Part shown: positions 1 to 12,472 of the stretch, piece by piece
Layout: every line of letters begins with the position of its first letter
Position numbering within the stretch: the first letter of the stretch is position 1
Assembly (NCBI GenBank): GCA_027605045.1
Contig: JAQFWX010000049.1
Span: 217,779 to 281,778 of the forward strand
DNA: 64,000 nt
Reading direction: 5' to 3'
Source: Phallus indusiatus
Taxonomy: Eukaryota; Basidiomycota; Agaricomycetes; Phallales; Phallaceae
Notes under the pieces: model-generated
What the model was told of the DNA's origin: nothing
The model's database searches: none
The model's input: only the letters and a program-made list of their open reading frames with translations
Made by a program: the position numbers and the translations under genes

Positions 1-2323
1 CTAATAAACGCGCGCGAGGCAATGACGATGTATACACCTTTTAACTAATGCGCGAGCTTGAAATATTGACCGAGTTCGAATACGCACAAATAAGAGCTAG
101 ATACGGAACCCTAGATCATATACATCAATCGCTCAATGTTTTGAAGGGAGATATTTGAAACACTGACATGACAAAACTTTTGTCAATCCATGTAGATTTT
201 GAGACCGTTCCAACACAAACACCACCGATTTGTGTCACCTCATAACTGAGGGGAGATTTGGCCAAAACAAAAGGTGCGACTGCTAGTTGTGACTGGTGCA
301 ATATTATGCGTTGATGCATTGCTCACGATAATAAAGACGACACCTACCACACTTTCGACTGTCAAAATTTAAGGTTCAGCAAAGCAATGAGCTAAAATAA
401 AACAAGGTGTACGTATACAGAGCCTGAGAGGCTTACCAAAGACCAAAATCACCAATGTTGCGCGCACTTGATACAAAATTGAGGAAAGCAAATAGTATCT
501 TCATATGACCTTACTTGTTTTAGACTTGAACAGCTTATCCAGCCTGATAGCCAAGAGACAGCTGCCAGGTATGGTGACGATAATTATGCCAATTCTAATT
601 ATGACGGTACGCATGTTATCAAGTAGCAATATATCAAGTAGCAATATCTAGAAACAATAGTCACTATGCGTACGTACACACCAATGTACCAGTCAAAAAA
701 TTCGCAACTGTGGACGACGAAATTTAGATTTGACCAAGGGTAGTTTCCGATTACAATTACTTACTACTAGAATCAGAAAAGTAAGTCAAGTGAAAATTAA
801 ATAACGAGAATTACTCACAGTATGGCTCGGTGCTGGGGGAACTAATGATCATCAAAAATATTGTTTTGCAACTTGAAAAAGAAGGATGCTTACTAATTAC
901 AAGACTGTTGTAAAATACGTCAGTCTGACCGCGATATTAAATGAAAGTCTTACAGAGCCGGAACAAGGGAAAAATATCTGCATGGTATGAAAAGGATTTT
1001 GAAAAGGGACCAAGGACGTCTTGAAAGAAGCTTTACTTTGAGTTTTTATAGAAGTATGAAATACGACTGAATGAGTTACCTCCAAATGTATATTATCTTA
1101 TGGAAACGAACCACATGAGACTTTGTTACAGAATGATGCGTAGAAACTCACCTCCTTGTCGAAGGTAAAGGTTGTTTCAAGAAGGATGAGAGTAAGAATA
1201 CAATCTGCGGAAAATATCACCATATTTTTTTTGGAGATTCACTTGAGAGAAGTGAGACGTACAAGATATCGAACGGGTGATGCGAGATTGTTGCGCGGAT
1301 GCCACGAGCAATAATTTCATAGTTTCGGACGCAATTGGCTTACCGGGCATGTTCATATCGACTATCGCCTGAAGTAAGGAAGAGAACGAGCAAGAGATCA
1401 ATGTGTTTAAATGTTCTACGGCGGGAAACATTGTTTACAAAGGTTGTGGTGAACTGAGTTTGCCTGGGACGCAGATTAACTCGGTTGCTTAGTAGCTTCA
1501 TCCCAATCGCGTCGAAGTCTCTTTGATTGTGTACGAAAGCAGGAAAACTTCTTCCTAGACGAATGATATGGGGTTATCATAACACCTGGGGGCTCTTCTA
1601 CGATGATCGATGGGAATGCCGATCAAATGACCGACCCTGCACTAACTGTAATCTTTTTAGCGCGAGATTCGTTGCGTTCAATTCTCAAATCCGTTAGAAA
1701 CAAGTATGAACATACTTTCATGATTATGGGAGAATATATCCTGTCTCCCGCTTGTCATTATAAGAAATCACAGGACATAAAGGGAAAGGTGAGAAGGATT
1801 GGACACAGTTGTTTTTGTCGAAGGAGCACCACAAGGCAAAAGAAAGACGCTCGGAAAAGCCACCGAGCCGCCGCTGGCATCTCGTCTCGCTCCGTGCCTT
1901 GCCCGTGCCTATGGCTATTATGTAGCGACTAGTTGACTAGTGACTTTTAATTATGGCATGAAGGAGAAGAAAACCTGATCTTTGATAGATAATTTAGTTT
2001 ATCCCAAACACGATTGAAACACCCCGTCGCTCGGCGCTGTCAATCAGACTCAGATTCAATCCAGCTCATTCAAGCTGTTAGTGAACATGATGGCTACTAG
2101 CACGCACAACAACGGACAGAACAGAAATATCTCCTTTCAAGTCTGATAATTTTGACACAAAGTGTGTTGATCTATGGCGGACATATAGATAGACTATTAA
2201 TTAAGTTCTTCCTCAGCGTAAAAGAAAACGACTGAGGAGTCTCGGAAATCGATGAAAAGATTTATATACTACGAGACTGTGGTTCTCGAAAGAAAAAGAA
2301 AAGCTATTGCCTTAAGCAGAAGC
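1..2323. other. Region with no assignable gene
   Basis: Both strands contain only short open frames here. On the minus strand around 520-610 there is a hydrophobic stretch that could be a membrane segment, and 1177-1431 holds an 84-codon open frame, but neither resembles a family I recognise and I could not join them by splice sites into a convincing protein. A short direct duplication of the 15-mer atcaagtagcaatat sits at about 618-647. A spliced gene of low conservation is possible. Confidence 0.3.
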
Positions 2324-2500
2324 TTACGGCGTCAAGATTATGTAATTCAACTGTACTTTCAACAAAGTGCTAGCTGATGGCGTAGTTGAATTCCTATCCT
2401 TCAACGTCTCGACGCGGGGTTCAACAGTATTCAGCCCGGCCTGATAAACCTCAATCGCACGTCCCGGATCGCCCTGTAGAAGCAATGCTAGCCGACAGCA
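2324..2500 (-). CDS. TPR-like terminal exon of an unresolved gene
   Basis: Immediately after a strong acceptor (a T-tract followed by TAG) the minus strand stays open for about 58 codons and ends in TAA at 2324-2326. It reads like one tetratricopeptide helix pair: RLALLLQGDPGRAIEVYQAG is typical of TPR consensus spacing (L at position 3, G at 8, A at 14, Y at 18). Upstream at about 2640-2760 another frame includes a stretch starting NLWQALVFTNMDAGELLPQ that may belong to the same protein, but I could not link the two pieces in frame. It is either the 3' end of a TPR gene whose upstream exons I failed to resolve, or a decayed remnant. The protein's role is unknown. Confidence 0.35.
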   Translation of the reverse strand, partial: CCRLALLLQGDPGRAIEVYQAGLNTVEPRVETLKDRNSTTPSASTLLKVQLNYIILTP

Positions 2501-3108
2501 CTAAAAAAAGAGTATTAAAATAGGAAACGGAACATGTGGGCGCGACGGACAAATACTATGGACGTTTTCCCGACGACAATACTGTATAAAGAGTAATATT
2601 ATCATTTATGAGCACATGTCGTCTGTGTGTATTGTATGAAATTTCCTGAACATACACAGAAGGAGCCACAGCCAATGTATCTCCGAAACAATTTGCGGCA
2701 AAAGTTCACCAGCGTCCATATTAGTGAAAACGAGAGCTTGCCAAAGATTAGGAGATCCGGTACACCGACGTATTTAAAGGCTACCGCCTCGAGTGTTCGA
2801 ACAATCACGTTATAGGTTGATCATGTTCTATCATGGTGCCAACTCTTGTGAGAACGGCATGTAGTCTGGTAAGAATATATGAATATATGAACATATGACT
2901 ACAGATACGACGTCCAATCACGCGAATGAAGTCGCTTTATGCGATGCATCTTTAATCAGAAAGACTTTGCATGAGATATAATAACAATACTACATTGTCC
3001 ATCAAAGAAGACAATCTACTCCAAATAAATCAAACGGTTGATCCAACTATGCGAGTAATATTCTACTACAATTCTATTATATATAAACGAGTGCGTTGTC
3101 CGGTGTTT

Positions 3109-4985
3109 TTAAGATAAGGCGGAGATAGATATGACAAAGGAAAGTGAAACAGTGAGCGTAAATAACCAACGTGCATTCGAGCGAACACTCTCCTGACCCA
3201 CTGAACTCGAATGCGCTGCAGGTGTTGGTGTTGGTGGTGTAGTACCAGCCAAACTATCAAGAGACTGATACCAAAGCCAATAAGGCTGAGCTGTGTAATT
3301 AACATCGCGGAATGTCAAAAAGTTAGTATATAGACCATTAGGGTCTCCATATACTGCTGAGACAGCCGCAACGTTCGGATCTATCTCACTTTCGTGTGAT
3401 GTTTCATTGGAGATGGACGGAGGAACGTTTATAGCGAAGTCCAGTGCATTTTTGATAGTTGCGCCGTATTTGGTCTTCCACTCCCAGACATTAGAGGTTC
3501 TATTTAGGTAAACTTGGAGTCGAGCGTTTGTCTGGTTAAATTATTCAGTTTACAACGCTATGTGTAAGGAAATCGTTCGGTCGGTACTCACGATCATTGC
3601 ACAGAGATTGTAGGCACGGTAGTGGTAAGGCCGAGTACGAACGGCTTCGAGTGGCTAAAAGATTCCGAATGTCCGCAAATTAATGATTCATTCATTGAAA
3701 CACGTCATATCAAAATTACTGACTTGCTCGCCAGTCGCCAGAATTTGATCCTGATATTGCTGCCTAAAATAGGTTGTAGTGGTATTCAACGCTCCGACAG
3801 TGTCATTTAAGTAGAGCTGAAGCGACGCCAATTGTGCATAATAAAACGTTCCGTGATTACTGAAACACAAGAAGCACACACGTTCGTTCAGTTTCGAAAG
3901 AGGAGTAAATTTAACAAACGTACTTTGGTGAGTGGCTTTCTTCACGAGCTGTGGGTGCAGTTTCGAGCCATTCAACGAATTTTTGGACCCAACTGGTCAT
4001 TTGGGCATCCAACTCTGGCGTCCAAAGAATGCTACCTCCTTTTTTTAGTATCAAGAGACCCGTGATGATCTTGGTAAAACATTTTGTATCACTGGATTGA
4101 AAGAAAGGGTCAAATCAGTCTCGAGGTCCACTTGAAATAAAAAGTGCCGCTCATACAGAATTCCAGTATGTGTTCCAATCTGTCCTTGAGGACCACGATT
4201 CATTTGGGCGTAATTAAGGTTCGGATTCATCGACGTTGCGGGATCAAGGAACCATATTTTAATATAATTGACTAGTACACGCTTCATAAGAAACTGAAGA
4301 ACGGAAAGGAAAAAGACGTCCAGTGTAGAAGGAACTTACCAACGTTGATGGCGTATAAAGCGGTTGGCTTGCCTGATAAAGCCCATGACACCGCGTTGTA
4401 CAAAACGGCGTCAGCAAGATTGCTGAATTCACCAATGTCGTCAATCAATCGTCCATCCGGATTAAACACGCCGTCCCTTGTGTGGTAGGGGCATGTCACC
4501 CAAACTATAGGACTGTTCAGGATATTTAAGATTTCTTTTAAATGAAGTTTTACCTTCTTCCGGGGTTAGTTCAGTTGTGTTTCCAACACCAGTGCAGTTT
4601 GGCCATGAGCTTTAAGAGAGAAAGGGTAAGGATGTCTTGTCCTTTTGAGTAAGAAACGCCGTAACGAACTAGGGAGCCCAACTCATATAATCGTGTTTGT
4701 CACCAGAAGGTGGGGTAACGGATTTGTTCAAAACCGCTAATGGATAAGACGATCAGGGCCATTCATTGTAAAAAAGAGCGGAATACACTTACACCATGGA
4801 CCTTGTGAGTTTAACTGCGCGGCCCATTCCATAACAGTAAGACGTGCAGCTCCCAACGACGCCGGAAAGTTTTCGCTGAGAACGTAGTCGGGATCTATAA
4901 AGACATTGACATAATCGACGATTGCGCGAGCAAAGCCGCTGAAAAAAAGAACGACTGTGAGCACGAGAACGTGCTTGGAGATCAT
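3109..4985 (-). CDS. Secreted chondroitin AC/alginate lyase-family protein, probably GPI-anchored
   Basis: This multi-exon gene has about seven short introns. It starts at ATG 4985 with a signal peptide (MISKHVLVLTVVLFFSGFARA) and stops at about 3109. Conserved landmarks of the fungal alginate-lyase domain family (PF05426-type) appear in order: SGDKHDYMSWAP, SWPNC, DGVFNPDGRLIDDIGEFSNL, NPNLNYAQMNRG, NHGTFYYAQLASL, and PLEAVRTRPYHYRAYNL near the C-terminus. The Asn-His (NHGTFYY) and the RTRPYHYRAYN block correspond to the family's substrate-cleft residues. The protein ends with a Thr/Pro/Ser-rich spacer, a small-residue site and a hydrophobic tail (WLFTLTVSLSFVISISALS), which suggests GPI anchoring. 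The family folds as an alpha/alpha toroid and cleaves uronic acid-containing polysaccharides by beta-elimination; the real substrate in fungi is not established. No internal stop was found in the exons I joined. Confidence 0.85.
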
Positions 4986-5813
4986 GGAAGTGGTTTGGGT
5001 GTCGGGAACGTTTGAGGAACAGCGAGGGAAAAAAAAGGATTTTATCTCGACTAAAAACCTTTTATTATGGCAAGGGCGCTACATAATATCGGTTAAAAAT
5101 TGCCTAAATTCCTCAATACAGTGGACTTAATCGACCATAGGAGCCAAGGAAAAGCCGAAATAGAGTACCTTCGTCCCTTGATAAGAAACAATACATCGAC
5201 TGCAGCTATCAGAACGAGCCCTGTTTGAAAGCTGGGAGTCGGCGATTTTCGCGACGGCATGACATTGCCTTCGGATGTAAAATTGAATATAATTCAGACA
5301 GAAGGCGATAACCGACTTCAAAAGTTCGCGCGCGGGCACGTTCAGAATGAGAACAGAGTATCTTCGTAAGTGGGTTTTCTCACATCCATGGTAGACACAA
5401 CCCTGAAAGAGCGATGCGCTCAGATCCGAGGCGGATCCAAGTTACGTGAACTGTGAAAGAGAAGTTGTTAGTGATATTGATGTGTATATGGCAAACTAGA
5501 GAAAAGACCTCAGGATGTCGAAATGGGATTCTCCATTCAGTCTCATGATCTCAAGTGTCAGGACGTTGGAAAGCAAAACTTCTTGACATTTCCATTATGC
5601 AAACAGCACGGTTTTGGCATTTGATTCTACTGCGCAAATTGAAAACAAATACGATGCTGTATGTTAGCCGGTAAGGGTTTAAACAGCTTCTTTCAAGAAG
5701 CTGAAGGCTTTTGTTATTGCCATGCTTGGTTCTTCGAAGAAACGTTTGTTTCAGTCAAAAGGCTGAAATGCTGAGCGCTTGAGCGCCCGGATAATTCCGA
5801 GTCGCTTGCATTC
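4986..5813. other. Intergenic region between divergent genes
   Basis: This 0.8-kb region separates the start of the alginate-lyase-like gene (-) from the start of the tryptophanyl-tRNA synthetase gene (+). The only open frame of note (minus strand 5127-5339, about 70 codons) has no recognisable motif. It presumably holds both promoters. I see no repeat or RNA gene. Confidence 0.4.
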
Positions 5814-7228
5814 TTGTTCATGCGCTTTTTCTTCCGAAATCCAACATGTTTCTCTAATCCAAAATCTATTTTATCTCGTCGTCTCATAAACAGCAAGAGG
5901 TTCAAATCTCATGCAGTGATATTCTCTGGCATTCAACCAACGGGTATACCTCATGTTTGTTGCACTTTCTTTATCCTATATTGGTACGCGACCTAACTGA
6001 TAAAACTTCAGCTAGGAAACTACCTAGGGGCTATTAAGAACTGGGTAGACTTGCAGTACACGTCAAAGCCAGACGACGTCCTGATATACTCAATAGTTGG
6101 ATGGCATGCGCTCACACTTCCTCAAAATCCCGAGGAGCTACGAAACGCCAAGCTAGAGACCGCAGCCAGTCTTCTAGCTTTAGGCATTGATCCTAAGCGG
6201 AGTATTTTGTTTCATCAAGATGAAGTGAGTCTTGTCGTATGAGTTGTTACAGCAAGAAGAAAATTTTATTTGGTACTAGGTGTCGGATCATCTTTCGCTT
6301 TCCTGGATTCTAACCTGTCTTACCCCAATGGGCAAATTAAAGCGTATGACAACGTGGAAGGTAAGTGAAGAAATTGTACAATAGTGATATGAAACTATAA
6401 AGTACTTTTATAGAGTAAATTAGCTATCTCCCGTAACGCTAATTCGGAATCCGAAGTGGACGATTCAATGCTTAACCTAGGTTTGTTCGCGTATCCAGTT
6501 TTGCAAGCCGCGGATATTTTAGCATACCAGTGCGTATAACTATCTAAGCCCTTTACTCCAATTTGATGTCTGTCCCAATAGGGCGACCCATGTTCCGGTT
6601 GGCGAAGATCAATTACAACATTTAGAGTTGTGTCGCGACCTGGCCCAATCATTTAATCGGCGATACCGCAAAGAGCACCATGATCCCGTCTTTACCTTAC
6701 CTCAGGCTATTCTAAGTACGTTTTGTTCTCAAAATCAAACGGAACTGCCTATAATCAAAGAAAATAGCCACATGTCCACGCATCCTATCTTTTCGAGATC
6801 CCGCACAAAAAATGTCCAAGTCATTTCCTGATCCAATTTCACGTATCACTTTAACCGATACCCCAACCATGATAAACAAAATCGTCCGTTCTGCTGTTAC
6901 GGACTCTACCCCCGGAATTACATACGACCCAGTAGCCCGACCTGGCATTTCAAATCTTCTCACTATTCTTGCTTCCTTCCGTTCATCTAACTCCGAAGAA
7001 AACCTCTCGTCTTTGGTCTCCGAATATTCCGGAAAAGGAGCAGGGGATTTGAAGAAGGATGTAGCGGATGCTATTATTGAAGGGTGGCGCCAACCCAGAT
7101 CTGAGTTCGAGCGGTTAAGAAAAGATCGAGGTTATCTGTTATCCGTTCTTAAGGATGGTCGTCAGAGGGCGGAGAATATAAGTCGCAATACACTGGTCAA
7201 AGTCAGGAACCTCATAGGACTGCAGTGA
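5814..7228 (+). CDS. MSW1: Mitochondrial tryptophanyl-tRNA synthetase
   Basis: This class I aminoacyl-tRNA synthetase charges tRNA-Trp in the mitochondrial matrix. Exons read by eye: 5814-5954, 6012-6224, 6280-6360, 6414-6529, 6582-6715 and 6768-7228, giving 1146 nt and 381 residues, normal for the mitochondrial enzyme. The N-terminus is rich in Arg and Phe and lacks acids, as expected for a matrix-targeting signal. Then come [20 protein letters not shown] (the HIGH-equivalent motif is HLGN), the Trp-pocket region around [28 protein letters not shown] with [13 protein letters not shown], and [14 protein letters not shown], which carries the KMSKS ATP-binding loop. AVTDS, GITYDP and RPGISNLL follow in the anticodon-binding domain. 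The alternative in-frame ATG at 5820 would change only two residues. All introns are 52-57 nt. Confidence 0.92.
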
Positions 7229-7302
7229 AATTTGATCCTTTTTTACGATACTGTTAGTATTATTAGTGCACCCTACATCAGTAATCTGGGCAAGTGTGCC
7301 CG

Positions 7303-7461
7303 GACGGTCAGGGATGGTCTGGGACGATTTAGCCGATGGGACAGGCCGGATAGCTTCAGCGAATCTCGCAAATCTCAGACCTGAATAAAAAAGGTATGGA
7401 CGAGTGGGACCGTTGGGTGTCCGGATTGTCCTATGGTCCCAGACTATCCGAGACCGTTGGC
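7303..7461. repeat. Fold-back (MITE-like) inverted repeat, about 160 bp
   Basis: The arm at about 7303-7340 (core GGTCAGGGATGGTCTGGGAC) is matched in reverse complement by the arm at about 7421-7461 (core GGTCTCGGATAGTCTGGGAC). The two cores differ at 3 of 20 positions. The arms enclose about 80 nt. A related arm occurs 0.9 kb downstream at about 8293-8335. The structure fits a small non-autonomous DNA element or a solo fold-back, but no target-site duplication could be fixed by eye. Confidence 0.5.
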
Positions 7462-8292
7462 AACTTTGGGCCCAATCTGTGGCCGTCCCGTCAGTTCAGA
7501 ATGTTTTTCCAAATAAAATTATGTTCTTTAAAGTCATTTTTATTGAATATACGTATATAAGATTACTATTTACAAATATAGTACTAAGCATAAGATAGTA
7601 AATATATCCTTTGAAAACCTACGCCAACCTGTATTTAAAGAATTCAAGAGCTTAAAAAAAAGTGAGAAGGAAAAACAAGACACACATCCATGGATACTGC
7701 TCTGTCAAAAGATCCATTGCACTGAGATCTGTAACTAGTTCAGAAGAGTGAAAAAAGGATGAATTTTCACATACCGATAAATAAGCTCGCTCGAAAACGG
7801 TGGTCATGGGCCGGATAAGTAGACAGCTAGGCGAGGGATTGAGTTAAAGTCCGCTTTTGAAAACAAGAAAAAAAACTCACCCGTCATAAATAAAATATAA
7901 CAACCTGCAAATAAAACTATCGATGAGAAGAACAGACATGTGATAGGAGAAATGTTTACCTTTAACCATAGAAAAGAAGAGGAGACGTACAAGACGAAAT
8001 TGTGCATGTGAGAGAGAAAGAAAGAAACTGTATAGTTCGAAGTAGCGGCGCTCGAAAAACTTATGGTGCGCAAACGTGCTTAGTCACGCCGTGACACAAA
8101 CGAGCCGCGGCGTGCCCTGATTGGTTGCCCGAGTCAACTGTTGCTTTCATATGAACAAGCTGGATAAAGGTGTGCGCGCAATTTTGGTTAAAAAAAGGGT
8201 CAAGACAATCAGGACAAACACATACTTAGTAACATAATAGATTAATTATTTCACATAGGGTCAAATAAAAATTCGAAAAATACTGAAGTCTC

Positions 8293-8335
8293 AGACGGTC
8301 CCAGATCGCTCTGGGACTAATTTGAAGCATCCGAG
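8293..8335. repeat. Third copy of the GTCTGGGAC repeat, with an 8-bp hairpin
   Basis: This copy lies in the same orientation as the left arm at 7303. It contains a perfect 8-bp inverted pair, GTCCCAGA at 8298-8305 and TCTGGGAC at 8310-8317, separated by a 4-nt loop (TCGC). Similarity to the 7303 copy continues a little beyond the hairpin. Confidence 0.5.
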
Positions 8336-8730
8336 ACGAAGGGCGAAATACGGCCCAAATCTGAGATCAGAATTTAGGCGTCCGCCGCGAAACCAGATTA
8401 CTGATGTAGACTAGTACACTTGGTATACTGAAGCCATGTCCGAGAAAGCGAGAAGCTCTCGGCCTGAATGCAAAACGCCAATGTGTTCCCACAAACATTC
8501 TTGTTGGAAGTTTCTCTTTTTGCTTTTCCGACGGAACCGTACTGGAGCAACCAGCAAAGTAATTCATACTATGAAACAGACTAACGGGGACGGACCTTCC
8601 GCACCAACTCAATGTATTCAAAAAAAATTTGAAGTATAATGATATAAGATAATCAATAGCGACAGCAAGGCATAAGTTTGTGGATTAATATTTAATACTA
8701 TATCGGTCAACTCTTTATTCCCATTGTATT

Positions 8731-11700
8731 TTAGCTGCGTATTCTCGAACAGGAGATACAAACGTGGACTCGATCTCGTGACCCATTCCCGCCGCAACCG
8801 TTAACACAAGTTCGTTAAGACCTGTTGCTCCCAAGATATCCTAGAGTAGGGTACATACAAATCTCAAGATAAGAAAGGAAAATGTTGGACGCACTATATG
8901 TTCTGCAGTTGTGGCACCTCCTCGAGGGAGATTAGGTTGGGGATCGTGAGGAAACTGGAGTTTGATTCAAAATGGACTCGCGAAATGTATCTGGGATGCA
9001 TAGTTACCTCATAAGTGATGACGGAGAGATTAGCGGGATTCCACTGTGGCCGCTTCCACCCTTCAACACACATCGCACCCTCCGAAAGCAGAGAGAGCGT
9101 ACCGTCTCCTTCGCCAATTCTAACACCATGCGAATCCTGTCAAAAAAAAATAGAAACCATTGCTTAAATAAAATATCTCAAAAACTAACCACGTCACCGA
9201 AAATCTTGGTATCTATCCAATAAGTCTTGGCGTTGGACAACTCTTCTGGCGCACCGCAAGTCTCGTTGTGACATTCATCCCGATTGTTGTAATTCAGAGC
9301 TTCCTGCCTAAATGATCCGGTGGTATACCTGTATTCCACAATTATGCGACACTGGGATAAACGAAAAATAATTGCTTTCTTACCAGTATCCTCTCTAAAC
9401 GAGCGAACACAATGAGTATTGATCGGTGAATTTTGAGACGTGAATATCTTTACCTCGGTCTCTTTTCCATGGCCATAAACGCAGTAAATTTTCATTGATG
9501 GCGCATAAGGTAATCTATCCAAATTAGAGTCTCAAGAGCTTTCACTTTGAATAACAATACACGAACCGTGTCTCTAATGGATTAGTCCATTTTCTATGAT
9601 CAAGGTCATTCTTTATCAAATTTTCTTCTACTCTCTCAAAACCATTCGAATAATTGCTCTCTATCATTTTCTTAGAAAGCCAAAAACATTATTAAACGCA
9701 ACACAAAATAACGGTAATCATAACATACCCTGAAAAATGCCGGAGATTGTTCAAGAATAAACTCGTAAGCCGCCGTCGTTGACAGATTTGAAGGTGGATC
9801 GTAACCTCCGGGCTCTGCGCGAAAAGATAGCAGCTGGCCGTACGACAAATTAGAATCAGATCTATCGTCCGGTGCACTTGTTGAGTTTCCCCAGATTGCA
9901 TCTCCACCCTAATCTGATCAGCAACACTACTTTTGTCTGAAAGATAATATGAAGGAAACGTACCTTCAACATTAAAGAAGCGGGTCCAGGCCAGCTTCTA
10001 AATAACCTAGCGCGTTCGTCTCTCGAGAAAAATCGATTGAGGACTGTTTGACATGGCAAATGTCAGCTCGAACCTGAGGGATTAGTAACCAAAATAAAAC
10101 TGGTCATACTGTACGACGCCACAGGATTCAAAAGAGCCGTATCTTTCATCTCTCCTGAAAGAAAGGCGGACATGGCTTTCGGCTGAAAACTAAGATTCAG
10201 TCGCATTGGGCGTTCTAAAATTACATCTACTAACCACACCCTGAAGAAATCATCAATAAAAGGACGTATCGCCGGGATAACAAAACTGACCAAAAAAGTA
10301 CCTCCGACCGAAAAAAATGCTTCGATATGGTCCTACAATGAATAGTATGAGAATTGAAAGATGCCTTTTGAAAAATGTTTACCTCTACCCATCGAGGACC
10401 ACCATTCCCAAATCCATCCGCTTCAACCCATTTCAGACTTTCAATTAAGTCAACATGCTTGCACAAGATATGAAGTGATAATGACATACAAATACTGGAG
10501 TATGTTTAATAACAGGTGAAATGGGCGAAATGGGTAAAGGATTGACATACCAGCGTAACCTGACAATATTCCATATAAAGATTATGACTCTAGGACTGAT
10601 TGAAGAAAGTCATACTGTGGATCCCATGGAATGGGCTAAAAGAACGGTCTTCTGACCAGATCTTCGTCTACGCCCGAAAAATAAAATCAGTAAGGAAAAA
10701 CAACATGTCGCGCTAGAGAATTTACTTGAATTCCTCAATAGTAGATTTTAGGCGACTGAAGTAACCATCCCGGACTTCTAGGTTGTAATATGAAAGGCGC
10801 CAATCGTAACCAGCCACCGTAAACATATCCGCATTGTAGCCAAGAGCTGCCAAATTCTGTATAATTTTATCCCTAGACGAACGTTTAATGTGTACCTATT
10901 AGGAAAGAAATTTTGCGTACCATATCCAATATCCTAAATGGAGCATATGAAGAGACTTCTTCTGTGGGATACTAGAGAAATTCTTACCATATACAAAAGA
11001 ACTTGCTCCATCAATACCTTCAGCTGCCCTAACTCTTATCCCCGGAGGATCCAATCCGGTCTCCGGATCAAGCATCAAAGCCGCCATCCATTTTTCACGG
11101 TTCAACAATACTTGTGTAATCATGCTGCAAAGAGATATGGGTAATTCAAAATAAATCAGCAATGATGACGAATTGATTTACTTGTAACCTCCCCACAGTT
11201 TTTCCCGAAAGTAGCTTTTATATTCTGGTGTAGTGGACCATGACACCAAATGCTGTCACGAAGATATCAGTAGAGGGACACGTCGAAGGGACAAAATGTT
11301 AAACCGTTGTTATCACTCCTGGAATCATAACCACAGGATGCACCGGTTGTAGACCACGGTTTCGTAATCCTTCACCGACTTGAAACTCTCGTCCGTCGTC
11401 TTGAAATTTCCACGGTTCTGGAATTTGACCTCGTAACCTGTCCCACTCTATTTCAATGCGCGCCCAGTCTAACTCTGAGAACCGCGAAAGTTCATATTGC
11501 TCAAGTGAGAATATTAAACTCGAGTGATACGGCCTCAAGATGATGATGCAAAATATGACTCCTACTGATTGAGATGTGTCAATAACAAAACTAATCATGA
11601 CAGATTAGGAGGCGCTTTACACGAGAAGCTAGAGACAAGAAGGAATCTACGCGAAGTCCATATTTTTCTCTAAAAAAAGACAAATTAGCAAGAAGACGAC

Positions 11701-11847
11701 CAATTGAGACCTTGAGCCAACCTTTCCGTGTTTGTGGGCTGTTTGATTTACTTCAAGTATTTCCGATTGAATCTGAGTGACCGCGTCGTTGGATGTCTCT
11801 TTAACTTCCTCACTTTCCTTTTTGGCACGGCGGCGAGTAAGAGGCAT
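8731..11847 (-). CDS. LRO1: Phospholipid:diacylglycerol acyltransferase (PDAT)
   Basis: This enzyme transfers the sn-2 acyl chain of a phospholipid to diacylglycerol to make triacylglycerol in the ER, independently of acyl-CoA. It belongs to the LCAT-like alpha/beta hydrolases. The minus-strand exons give, in order, a basic N-terminus (MPLTRRRAKKESEE), a weakly hydrophobic segment, PVHPVVMIPGVITT, a lid region, GYDWRLSYYNLE, the nucleophile elbow AHSMG around 10640, VGGTFLGVPKAISAFLSGEM, FRSWPGPASLMLKGG, the catalytic Asp region EGDGTVSLLSLG and the catalytic His in TTAEHIDILGA. TAA is at 8731-8733. The body is intact. The N-terminal two exons and the exact transmembrane segment are the uncertain part: the usual single strong membrane anchor is hard to assemble, and an in-frame alternative at 11647-11720 is more hydrophobic. 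About ten short introns. Confidence 0.88.
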
Positions 11848-12240
11848 TCTCCATAAACACTGACACGATGATGAGTGAGGACAATTTGCAAAAGTAGTCC
11901 AGGAATGCAAGAGCAGCGGCCGTTAAACGAAAGAAACTGGACAGATACGGCATCTGATTCGGCACATGCGGCACAACTCAATAACGCTGAGCTTTACCTT
12001 GTCGGAGTGTGAAAGGCAACCATCTGAACTTCGCAGCGTATGAATCTCCTTCTTCAATTATTCGCTCCATCCCAATCACTAAGTAAACAATAACGAAGTA
12101 TCGGCGCGACACTATGGGTATGTGTAGATCATAAAAGATCACCCGATTTATTTATTCCGTTTTATGGCAAGCTGAAGTTATCATCGCGCTGACGGTCATT
12201 ATCATAGCTGTCTTTGACCATCGTGGAGCCGTCACGAATA

Positions 12241-12386
12241 TTCCAGAATGTTAATGAACGTGTGGCCTAACAAGATTACGAAGGCTGAGACCAAAGACGA
12301 AACGATCCATTGAACATTCACGAAACCTTCCACGACTTTCCGTCGCGTTACGTCTCAAAGTTTCCTGGACGCGAAAAGTATAAAAG
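12241..12386 (+). promoter_or_regulatory. Heat-shock-element-like sites and TATA box of the HSP20 gene
   Basis: TTCcaGAA at 12241-12248 and TTCacGAA at 12317-12324 match the inverted nTTCnnGAAn unit bound by heat shock factor. A further TTC lies close by at 12328-12330, though one base out of register. TATAAAAG at 12379-12386 is 87-94 nt upstream of the ATG at 12473, a typical position for a strong inducible promoter. The motifs are seen directly; heat induction is inferred. Confidence 0.6.
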
Positions 12387-12472
12387 GGGCTTAGGACGTG
12401 TCTTAGAAGATGCAGCAATTAATTCTCTAAATTATTTAACTCGACTCTCATTCTATAAACCTTAATAACATC

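Larger units (their letters stand above)
7229..8730. other. Intergenic region carrying a small repeat family
   Basis: This 1.5-kb region lies between the TrpRS stop and the convergent end of the acyltransferase gene. It is AT-rich and has no convincing gene; the longest minus-strand frame (7804-8073) is hydrophobic but lacks family features and sits in a low-complexity context. It carries three copies of a GTCTGGGAC-type repeat, described separately. Confidence 0.45.

Noticed and set aside
5895..5910. GGTTCAAATC, resembling a tRNA T-loop
   Set aside because: It lies inside the TrpRS first exon and no acceptor stem, D-arm or anticodon arm can be folded around it.
7804..8073. Hydrophobic minus-strand frame that could be a small membrane protein
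   Set aside because: It lies in AT-rich, low-complexity DNA between repeats, has no family pattern, and composition alone would create such a frame.
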